The position numbers and the translations under genes are program-made. 64,000 bases of DNA from contig NC_092702.1 of assembly GCF_964275005.1 (NCBI RefSeq), forward strand, positions 4,983,501 to 5,047,500. Direction: 5' to 3'. Source of the stretch: Diadema setosum. Taxonomy: Eukaryota; Echinodermata; Echinoidea; Diadematoida; Diadematidae. The notes below the pieces were generated by a model that had not been told where the DNA came from, did not search any database, and worked only from the letters and a program-made list of their open reading frames with translations. The number at the start of each line of letters is the position of its first letter. Positions within the stretch are counted from its first letter, which is position 1. Of the stretch, positions 12,601-24,600 are shown one piece after another.

Positions 12601-15600
12601 ACAGGCTCGGTTCCATCTTGGACAGCTGGTGCGACCTCTATCACACCAACCAGTCTTTTCTTCTTGAGGTCAGTACAATGCTCTGGATGAGTCCAGCCCA
12701 TTTCACATGGCATGGCTCAACTCTAAGCTCTTTGTCTCTGGTGGCCTGTTTGGACCATTAAAATCATTAAATTTGAAATGTTGTTGGTCTGAAAATGAAA
12801 TGTAGTGGCACTGAATAAAAGAAACATAGCTATAGATCTATTTTGACTATTAGCTGCCCTGGACCACTGCCAATGTGGAGCTCTGGAATGAATTCTACAG
12901 AGTTTACCTGGGCACATCCAGCTCTAGTGAAGAATGTATTGCAGTATTCTACAAACATTATCTGTGTGAAGAAATATCATGAGTGTTTTGATGAGTTTGA
13001 TGGTATAACATACATGAAGTTTTCATGAGATGGACAAGAAGTTTGTGCAAGAAGAATCAATAGAGTGCATTTAACTATCACTAGGCTTCATACAATGATC
13101 AACGCATCCACCATTTGTTTTCCTTGCTAATTGGCTGAAAAGTCGAGGAACTCACTGTGTGAAAAATGAGTAAAAATGATATGAATGTAGTCCCTTGATT
13201 GCTATTGTACTACTTTGGCATTCCTGTGTGACTGTGGCATACAAGTAGGTATTCCTGACCTGGTTGTGAATCCTTTTTTTTTCTCTCTCTCTCTCTCTCT
13301 CTTTATGTGTGATAAACTCATTGCTAATTGAATAGCATAGCAAGTTACAACTAAGTCTATGTACTCACAAGATTTAAATATTTGCAAGAATTTGTGTCCC
13401 ACATGTGCTACAATGATACACCTCCAAACATCAATATGTTTGTTTGTTTGTTTGTTTGTTTGTTTTACTGCAGGCACTTGAGAGACTGACCGTTAACCAC
13501 ACTCTGAGTGAGTACTGCATCGGTCAGCTCAAGTCGGTCATCCTCAAGTTCCAGGCGGCTGGAGACAAGAATGCAGTCCATGCTATATTCATCACAGGAG
13601 CCAAAGTGCTATCTCTTTACTCCAGGTATGAATTGTTGTACCAAGAAAGTGTTGTCAGGACAACATGTTCAAATCAAATTGCAAACTGACAACAAAATAG
13701 TAGGGGGGGGGGGGGTTGGAGGGGTTGGGGTTGGGGTTGGGGTTGGGGTAGTGTAGCACTGTGTTACACTTGACCATTGACCGAGTTCAGGCAGAGTAAA
13801 CTTGCAGTTAGGCACAAATCTCAGCAACAGTAAGAATGCAAATTTTTTAGCGCTTAGACACATGTCTGAGGTAGATTATCATCTGTGTAAAGACATGAAA
13901 TCCGCATACATGTATGAGTTTATACTGTTTTCGAGTGTATGTGTTTTGTTCTGGCTGTTTGGTTAATAACTATTTCAGGCCTGTTATCTACACATGAAGA
14001 TTTCATGACTAAATCCATGGGAATGTAGAATGCATTTTGAGTATATTAGCTGTTGCAAGGATAGACAATTCCTTGCAAGCTACTAGAAATTTTGTGGGAA
14101 ACCTCATTCCAGAAGTGTTGCATAAGATTGACTACATTGTGATTGTGTAATATGGTACGGTTGCTTGTTTTGCACTTCACTGCACGTGTATGATGTGGAT
14201 ACATGGTCATCTCCTTGTGAGCGGAAAGCTTAAAATTCAACACAAAGGATCAGTAGGTTGACATATAAGTACAAATCATACTTTTCTTGGGCATGCGTAT
14301 GCATGTACTGGCATGAATTTAGCGTGTTAAGTATTTGAGAGCACATGAGTCTGGATAGCCTGTTCAGTGCAAATGTTGTGGTTAGATTATTAATGTTTTC
14401 AATCCTTTCACAGCCCAAATAAAGCTGAACTCCAATTCTCTGATGTGCTGCTGATCATCAATCTGGTGAGGTCGCTCTACCCAGCTGCGGATGGCCCACT
14501 CCAAGAAGAGGATCCGCCTCCCAAGCAGGATGGGGAGAACCGTCTGTCTGGTGTTCTCAGCGATGGAGAATTCCTGAGTGCTGGGGAGGGTGGTGTTTCA
14601 GATGGGGTGAGTTATTAAAGTTTGCTTGGGTGGTTGATTGCAAGAAGTAGATATTCTAGAATTACTGTAAGAGTGGAAATTTCTTCATGAGTAAATTTTT
14701 CTTGCTTGGCCTGGTAAGATGAATTTTGCATGTTTTTATTTCCACTGAAGCAAAATATAAAATGGTATTGCATACAGCAAGCAAAAAATTTATGTGTTTT
14801 TATGGTTACACTAGTTTTCATGTAGTGCAAAACACACAAAAATTTCCCCTTTTACAGTATACAAGAAACAGTATGTATGGCATATATTTTGGTAAATATG
14901 GTAAATATTTATACTTACAGTAGCAGTTTTTGTAGAGTGGGTATTTTTGTGTGACTGGAGATTAACACCAAGTGGAGATATTGAAGTAAAAAATAGCAAG
15001 ACAAATGGCAAATATTTTTGCCTCACTTATCTGTCTTGTCACTAATAACTTAGTGATCTCTTTAAAAAAGATTGTTAGTTATGACTTGTGTATTTCCACG
15101 TTATTGTTGCATTTACCTTGTATGTATCATACTGACCTTTTCTCAATGGATCGTGTATATCTGTACTCTACTCTTGTATCCAACTAATACATCAAGTGAT
15201 GTATACTGATGTTATACATATGATCCTTTTGTTCTATTCAAATAATAATTAGACTATATTGGTATGAATATGACAGTATATATTAAATCTACCAGAAGTT
15301 CTGGTGTACTCTGTGATAAATGTTCTCCTGGTTTTAAACTAACAGTTGTCATACTTCTTTCTCTCATTTTAAGCGACTTACATATTTTCTCATTGATTTC
15401 ATCAAACATTTATCATCCTGACACGAAACATCGTAGTCAAACTACTACAGTCCTACTGAGTCCAATGGTGAGGGCAGCCCTCAGCCCTCCGATGCCCCAG
15501 AGCAGGGGGAGCGCCCCTCCACCTCTCATGCCCCCAAACTGCAATCATCTCAACGGCAGAGATCTGGAGACAAGAGCACGTCCAGCGACTCGCGCACAGA

Positions 15601-18600
15601 TAGCTGGTGCGACCTGGCGGGCGGATCGGGGGCCGACATGTCCAAAATTCCTTCAGTGGATTTCACACCCAAGGGGCGCATCCCAGACCCCCCAATTTCA
15701 AACACCATCTGGTATACACCCATAGAGGTAAGCCCACTCCTCATTGCATTACTCTCTCTCTTGCTCTCTTTCTCCTAGCTGCTGTTTATTGCTCATTTTC
15801 ATCTGAATGCTATTTTGGCATTATGAAAAAAAGAAGTCTGTCTTATATTCAAAGCAAAGTGTGATATCTTCACCTTAGATGTGTAGGCCACTTAAAATGA
15901 ATATGAAATTGATTACTACCAGTGGTTCTTTGGTCTTTGGTGTAAGGTGATAGACTTTTGTTTCACCCATAGCAAATTCTTGGCCGATTTTCTTTCTTTT
16001 TCATTGTTTTCATAATTTGCTACTTTTCCCATAGTAACTCACTGTCTGAAATTTTTTTTTGGTTTATTTATTTATTTATTTATTTTTTTTTTTTTGGGGG
16101 GGGGAGGGGTAGGGGTGAGGAGATATTTTGGTCTTTGCTATTAAAGGTAATGGTACTTCTGTAAAGTTTTGCCTGTCATACATCTGCTAAGCATTTCACA
16201 TTCAACTGAATTCTTTTTTATTACTGTAAAGTGAGGAATGTTCGCATGCATTTCAATTTTTTGAATTCCGCGAGAGCTATGATTCATGGAATTGAGATGC
16301 ACGTTAAAGTTCTTTTTTGTGTTATATGCTCTGACTGCCAGTGACAATTCACAAAAATTTCATGCCGTGAAAGAAATGATTTGTTGAATTATAACTCAAA
16401 TCCCCCCCCAAAAAAAACAACCTTTCATTGGCTTGTACAGGCACTGTGAAAGGATTTCAGTTTGCACAACGTTCATGACCTCCCCCATGTCTTTTTATCT
16501 CCATGGTAACCATCTACATGGACAGGATTCCAGCAGGGATGAGGGAGATGATGATGAGTCTGCCAGATCCACTGGGAGGAGTCGGGGGACCACACCCGAT
16601 CCCGTCAGGCACCCTCGCCATTCCACCTCTTCCTCAGCATCGGCGTCCTCACTCCACCCATCTCCAGTAGATGCCACGCCCACCTCGACCCAGGCATCAA
16701 TGGGGGAGGCAGCAGTTAGAGGGATGGAGGAGAAGGAGGAGGATGCAGCAGGTGGGATGGAGGATGCGGTCCAGGTGAACGTGTTCCTCCAGCAGTCCTG
16801 CCCTTACAGCCCCCACACCCTGCACATCATCCACATCCTTCCCAGCATTGTGCTGGTGGTGGTGTCAGAGGTAAGTACTGCCATAGTGCTCTTTAGTCAT
16901 TGAGTCTTGAAGCAATCTTAAATATCCTGGTAGAAGAAACCTTCATTTCAGTTTATATGATAATCCACTTCTTTGAGTAGTGATCCGTGTTTGTACATTA
17001 CCATCTCTCCCATTATTGCCTGTGGATATGCTTGCCCTGCTATCCTAGTGATGCTGTTAAAGGTTCTACCTCGGCGACAAAATGGAGCTAGTGCCTCCCC
17101 TCTCAGAAGGAAGTGAAAAACAGAAACTATTATGAAAATGGCTGATAAAACCATGATGTGTTACTCAAGCGGGGAGAATTTGGTCAACATGAGTAGCATA
17201 GTAATTTGGGCATGCACTGTGCAAACTTTCTTTCCCCTATTTCATTTCCAGATTAACAATCAGGTGGCAATCTGTGTGCATAACTGCCTGGTACGGCTCA
17301 ACAACCTGACAAACGCCCTCTCTAGGTCAGACATGATGGGCGAGGCGCTGCACAAGCAGAGCAGTGTGGGGAAGCTAGATGCCGACATAAAGCAGCTTGG
17401 AAACGCAATCAAGAAACTGAGGGTTGGTGAATATCTCTTTTAGGCTATGAGGAGCTTCTTTCGCCAGATACTGTAAATGCAGAAATTTTTGCGGTACTTT
17501 AATTTGCGCAAATTTCACGCTACTTCTGGCTAGAGCAAGTTCTAAATCTCGCAAAAATATCTTCACAAGTTTCTCTGCACATAGTGAATGGGTTTGACAA
17601 TTGCACAGCACAAATGCAACAACCTGCGAATATGTTTTTGAGCTGCTCAGTGCGAAAAATTAATCAAGTGAAAATAGTGATGTTTATAGTAGCAAATCTG
17701 CTTGCATGCACTATTAAAATATGATCAATGTGCGAATAGGTATCTTGGATCATATACAATACCTATTGTCTCTCACTGACCTTCGTGTGGGATAATGGTA
17801 TTGTTTTGATAAGGGGGGGGGGAGGTTTTTCTTTGTTTTTGAATGAGTTGGGAAATAATCATCCAAATGTGAATGAAATAAATGAGGTTTGTACGGCCAT
17901 GTGCTTGTACACAGAGAGGAGTATTGGCTCTGCTGTAGTTAGAGAGCAGTGCAAAATTTATGAAATATGCAGTCTTGCTGTTTTATGTACTTATGTAATC
18001 TTTTTGAGGCTACATGTCCTTGGTTCCAAAAATATGCTGGATGTAAAATGTGTTTTTTGGCCACTGCCTAAAGAGAAGTTGCCCTTGATAATTCTTTGTA
18101 CAGACCACTGGTTAATTGGCAGTCAATATAATGTCCTGCAGATTTCAGGCCTACAGCAGGTCCATACAGATCTGTTGAAGCTGTGGACGATAGCCAAAGG
18201 CAGTGGACTGACCACCAGCCAGGGCACCGGCGCAGGGATGGCCCTCAGGTGAGAAGTTTTCTTGACCCTCTCAAGCCCACTCACCACCCTTCCCCTCCAA
18301 CTCCCATTCTGCATCCTGTCTGTTGTACCATTTCAAATGAGTAAAGGAATAGACTGGGGTGTTTCGTCAGAATTCTGTGTGGGATTGATTATTGTTACAT
18401 GTCATATCTTCAGAAGAAATATGTTAGAAGCACCAAGAGCATTCATCCTCTAACTAAAGCAGGCTGTGAAGTGATATGTTTTTAGTGGAAATATCAGTCA
18501 ATGGTCGAGTAGCAGGTAACTCACTATTGTTACTGTAAAACTAGAAATATTTGCAGCGTGAAGCTTCCGTGAATAATTGGAGCTGAAGGCCTTTTTCGTG

Positions 18601-21600
18601 GCATGAAACTTGGGTGAATTGCTACTGGCATTCAGTGCATTGTGTGAACAAGAACTTTCATGTGTATTTTACTTGGACGAATCTCTCAGTTCCTCGCGAA
18701 ATTTGTGAAAGTTCCATGCATGCAAAAATTTCTGGCTTTCCAGTATGCATGATATATAATACATAAAAATTCATGCGCACCCAATTGCCAACTGTGAGTA
18801 GAGAGTCTCCTGATCATCCAAAGGATGTCATTGTGAATTAATTTGCTGGCATACCGTACCAATTGAATTAACTTGGAAGCTGTGACTGTCCTATTAACAT
18901 ATGTTTAGAAGTGTTTTCCTATTACATATTCTGCTTTTGAAAATGAGTAATTACTTCATTCATGCTCACTGCAAATGGTAGTGGTGTCTCTTACCACCAC
19001 CAATACACTCCCCTGTGCATTAGACCATTTTACTGTCACCTTGCTTTTGTGGGTTACTCTGTAAACTGTTCTGATACTCATTTTACAAAGCTTTTCTTTC
19101 TTCTTGTGCAGTCCTTATCTACTCTCATAAGACAGAAAAAAGACCAAGGTTATATGGAAAAAATATGTTAGTAAGTTCAGTGTATTATTCCATGGATCTT
19201 TTTCCAAGTACTGTCATCTCAATATCATAAATCACTAGCACAAATGATTATTTGCACATATGTGTGTGTGTGTGTATTTGATCTTTGAGTGTAGGTTGGA
19301 ATCTACGCTGTCAGAAATGAGCAAGGTACTGAAGACGATCTTCCAACGTCGCTACATCTCCCGCAACACGCCCCTGATCCGGTCGCCACTGCGCTACCAG
19401 TCCGTCATCAGCGACGTCGGCGCCTCGCTCGCCGAGTCGCTGGTGCTTTACCACGAGTACCTGGCAGTCAAGGCTGGCCGCAACACCACGATGACCAACT
19501 ACTTGGAGGAGTTCCCCGGCCTGGTGCACTTTGCCCACGTGAACCGCTCCAAGGATGAGCTCTACGCACCATCCATCAATGTAAGCACAGAGACAGAGCA
19601 CGCTGGAGTGGAGAGGAAACTGCTTCATGAAAAGGTGAATGCTGCTGAGCAGAGATGCCAACTACAGTGCACTCCCATTATAATGAACACGGTTATAACG
19701 AAATTCCGGGTACAACAAAGTAAAAATTTAGGCCGCAACATTATCCGCTCTATTTTTTCATTGTTTATTAGTTTGGTTACAACAAAATTTCAGTATAACA
19801 AAAGAAAACTACTGGTCCCGAGGACTTCGTTATAATTTGAGTCCATTGTACGTGTATTCCTTTCTGCAGTATTTTGTTCCTTTTTTTGGGGGGGGGGGGG
19901 GTAGGGGGAGGGTCAAAACTTCCACAGGTTTCATTGAAAATACCTTTTTTCCCCCAATTGTATTACTACACATAACTATTGCAGGAAAAGTAAAAAAAGA
20001 AAAGAAAAAAAAAAAAGCTGTTGCTGTTTTCTACTTGAAAGCACTGAGAATAGTGAGCTTTAGATGTGTGACCCCAACGCTAAGACGACGCAGCCTCCCG
20101 GGATGGACAATGGAAACAGCTGTCTCGCGCATGTGCAGAACACCATTTTTTGCCAAATTAGCATTGTCTTGGTTCACATTGCAGATCTAGAGCTCACTAA
20201 TGAACGAAACGTATGCAGAATTACCGAAAGGAATGTTAATATTTTATTCTTTGGCCATAATGCAACGCACCAGCCCTTTCCTCATCGCACATACCAAACA
20301 TTAGCCTAGTTTCAGACTTATTGAACTTTTTCCACATATGTAGACATATCACAGAACACAGCGACTGTTTTTCAACCAAAATTACAGGTACACCTTTTCA
20401 TCCCTCAGAATGCTGCAATGCAGTTTATGAGAATGGCATCCTTGGGTAAGGGATATGGGTTGTCTGATCTCTCTCAGATAGACATCTGAAGAACACCAAG
20501 CTTGGTCTTTAGTTTTTCATGCAGGACACCTGATTCCTTGAGCTGTTTGTTTTAATTACCTCCTCCAAGGGAGGAGGTTATGTTTTCATTACTGTTTGTT
20601 TGTGTGCAAAATAAATCAAAAATTTGTGCATGGATTTGGATGAAACTTGCATGAAAAGTTGAGAATGACACAAGGAAAAGATAATTAAATTTTGGTAGTG
20701 ATCCGGAAATTTTTATGGATTTTATGAAGGATTTTCAATATTTTGGCAGGTAGGGTCAATGAACTTGGGAGTTCAAGCTGCCCATTTTTTAGGTTTTCAT
20801 ACATGCACTTAAGAACGTGCTCTTGCTAGGGTGAGACGCACCGCGCAGCTGAGGGTCTATGACGTAACAAAGGCTTCTATATTGGGAAATCGGGTGATTT
20901 TTCAGCATGTATACGTATGGGTGGAAATCACTGATCTATTATGGAAGAGCAAGATCATCAATGGAAAGTAGCTGCTTGGTGGAGGTCTGTGCCCTCAGAG
21001 TGTTTTTCTAGTTTCTTCTTAAAATTTTAATGAAGTAATCTTGTGGGAACATTGGGCTTTGTTGTTGCATGAAAATAGCAGATGCATACTACAAACTGCT
21101 GGATTTTACCCCCACCCCCCATGAAAAGAAAAGAGATCAGAAAAACCTGTGGGCTTGTTGTCCCCGCCGAACGAGTTCGAGCAGGGGACTATGAAACGGG
21201 CTCCGTACGTGTGTGTGTCCGTGCGTCCGTCCGTGCGTCCGTCCGTCCGTGTGTGCGTCCGTGTGTGATCAAAATGTTCAATTTGCTACTTCTCTGTCAT
21301 TTATGAGCCAATTTTGATTCTGTTTGCTTTATGTGATAGCACTACATGGGAGCTTTAAAACTTCTACATAGAATTTCAGTTGTGACCTTTGAGCTATATT
21401 GTACATTTTGCTACAAAATGCTACTCCTTCACCATTTCTAACCCGATTTCGATTCCGTTTGCTTTATGTGATGGCACTAGGTGAGGGCTTCAAAACTTCT
21501 ACACAGAATTTTGACCTTTGACTTCTTTGACCTTTGACCTTGATTTTTGACCTATATTGTACATTTTGCTACAAAATGCTACTCCTTCGCCATTTCTAAC

Positions 21601-24600
21601 CCGATTTCGATTCCGTTTGCTTTATATGATGGCACTAGTTGAGGGCTTCAAATCTTCTACACAGAATTTTGACCTTTGACTTCTTTGACCTTTGACCTTG
21701 ATTTTTGACCTATATTGTGCATTTTGCTACAAAATGCTACTCCTTCACCATTTCTAACCCGATTTCGATTCCGTTTGCTTTATGTGATAGCACTAGGTGA
21801 GGGCTTCAAAACTTCTACACAGAATTTTGACCTTTGTCTTCTTTGACCTTTGACCTTGATTTTTGACCTATATTGTACATTGGCTACAAAATGCTACTCC
21901 TTCGCCATTTCTAACCCAATTTCGATTCCATTTGCTTTATGTGATGGCACTAGGTGAAGGCTTCAAAACTTCTACACAGAATTTTGACCTTTGACTTCTT
22001 TGACCTTTGACCTTATTTTTTACCTATATTGCACATTTTGTTACAAGATGCTACTTCCAGCGGGGACATATATTACGCACCGCGTAATTTCTACTTTTCC
22101 TTGTTTGTAAAATGTTTGGCCAATATTCCTTCTTTTTCTGTCTGTGTATCCATTTGTCCCAGATATGATGAAGATGTCTTGAACGCAAAGTCTGGAAATT
22201 GTACTGGGAGAATTGTCCCACTAGAATGTACATGTTTATGTAATTGTATCTGTTATTGCGCCCTCTGTAGGTGTGGAGCATGGTGGAACGTTGCCACGAG
22301 CAGCTACAGCAGGGCTTCGTAGTGGAGACCGTGAGACAGGGAGATTTCACCCTCTCCTATTGTCTCTACTTTGAAGATCCAAATGTGAGTTTCTTCATGA
22401 CATGTGAATGCTGTTACAAGCAGTGAAGTCACTGCATCAGATTTACGTGGAGTTTACTTTACCATGTTTCATTAGAGTTTACTGTACAATGTTTTATCGC
22501 TCTTTATTCAAATTTCACAGAGCACTCATTTGCAGTGCCTGTTTTATGTCAAACAATGGATAACAGTCATGGTGTTTAAGATCACATGCGAGAAGTATTT
22601 TTTTTTTTTTAAATAAAGAGAGGAAATCACTCCAAGTAAAATTTTCTAATATGTTGAGTTTGCTGTTGTTTTCCATTCTTAACTACAAATTTTCTTTAAT
22701 ACATTTTTGTATATCACCATCTCCTCTCCTCCTTTTTTTTTCTCTCTCTCTCTCTCCCTCTCTCTCTATCTCCTAATTTTCTTACAGGGACCAGTGTTAG
22801 CCAGTCATGGACTTCCAAGGACAACCAAGACTCCAGTTCCAGGAATATTTGCTGGCAAATTTTTCAAGTAAGAGCGACATTTTCATACATATTTGCAGTA
22901 AAGCATGTGTCCTACATGATACATTGCAAGGTTTCATTTCCCTGTTGTCTCTGAGCAGAACACACACACACACAAAAAGGAGAAGACAACATGCAAAACA
23001 GATTTGAAAAGAAAAGAAAAATATTATTCAGAGGGGTGAAGGTTCAGAGCAAATTTCTTCACTTCGTCTCCCTCTACAAATTCAATTTGTTAAGATCGCA
23101 ACTGTTGATCTGTAAATTAACAAACATGTCGGAAAAAAGGAACCAGCGGGACTCGAACCTGTCATCTACTGCTTTCCGGGCAGCGACACTACCACCAGGC
23201 TGTCCCTGGTTGCCGGCAGTGACATGATGAACATGGAACAAATACCCAAGCTCCGAAATTCCGACATTGTTATGTTAAGTAGTCCAAGGCGGACAAGGCA
23301 TATTAAATAAAAGAAAGATATTATTAATTTACAGATCAGTAGTTGCGATCTTAACAAATTTAATTTGTAGAGGGAGACAAAGTGAAGAAATTTGTTCTGT
23401 GATTTGAAAAGAGTTAAAAAGAATTTAATTACAGACAAAGAATACTGATCATCTGGAACCAACTGAAATGAAGTGAGAAAAAAGAGGTATGTCTCAGTAT
23501 CTCAGTATATCTTTATTCATAGTTGCATACACCCATGCTACACACAAGTGCATAATTATTACCTCCGCCAAGGGAGGAGATTATGTTTTCGTTACCATTT
23601 GTTTGTAATAGTTTGTCCGTGTGCAAAATAACTCAAAAAGTTGTTAATGGATTTGGATGAAACTTGCAGGAAAGGTTTAGAATGACACAAGTAACAGATG
23701 ATTACATTTTAGTAGTGATCCGAGAATTTTGGGGGAATTTATGAAGGATTTTTAATATTTTGGCAGGTAGGGTCAATGAACTTGGGAGTTCAGGCTGCGC
23801 GTATTTGAGGTTTACATTTGCGCACTAAAGTGCGTGCTCTAGTTTCTGCTAGGGCGAGGTGTGCCGTGCAGCTGAGGGTTTATGACGTATCAAAGACTTC
23901 TATATTGGGAAATCGGGCAACTTTCAGCACACAATGCTATAAGTATGATTGGGTGGAAATCACTGATATCTCTATGGAAGAACAAGATCAGTGGTGGAAA
24001 TGAGCTGCATGCTTGGCGGAGGTCTGTGCTCTCAGAGTGCTTCTTTAGTTATTCAATGTTTTTGTTTACCTATAGTGCATACAGTTGTACTTCACATATC
24101 TATTATGCCCCCTCTCTTCAGCTTGTTGTCTCGCCCACCGGAGGTGAAGGCGAGACTAAGGGATCCAAATGGCGTCCGTCCGTCGTCCGTCGTCCGTCCG
24201 TCGTCCGTCCGTCGTCCGTCACAAATGTTAAAGTTTACCTGCAAGACTCTCTTATGATGCATAACTTGGCAACTGTTACAGCAATGGCAGCCACACTTGG
24301 GTGATAGAAGCACTAGGGGTATCTTCATGTTATGGTGTTGTCGGAGGTCATGTGATGATGTCAAAGGTCATTTGAGGTCATATATTAAAGAGTATGTGCA
24401 AGACTCTCTTTTCTATGTTAAAGTTTACCTGCAAGACTCTCTTTTGACAAATAACTTCACATAAGTTGCTTGGATTACAACCTAACTTGGGTCATAGATG
24501 CACTAGGGGTACCTTCATGTTATGGTGCTGTTGGAGGTCACAGGATAAGGTCAAAGGTCATTTGAGGTCATACGTTACAATTTACTTGCAAGACTCTCTT

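Noticed and set aside
16433-16903. Start of an independent gene at 16433
   Set aside because: The frame is HPS1 exon 8 read through its upstream intron; the CAG acceptor at 16523-16525 and the phase fit exon 7.
20410-20456. Candidate missing HPS1 exon (AATGCTGCAATGCAG...)
   Set aside because: It has a CAG acceptor and a GGTAAG-like donor, but its length leaves the wrong phase for joining exons 11 and 12.
23143-23213. Functional tRNA gene on the - strand
   Set aside because: Good T-arm, but position 33 is C rather than U and the segment is embedded between inverted arms.
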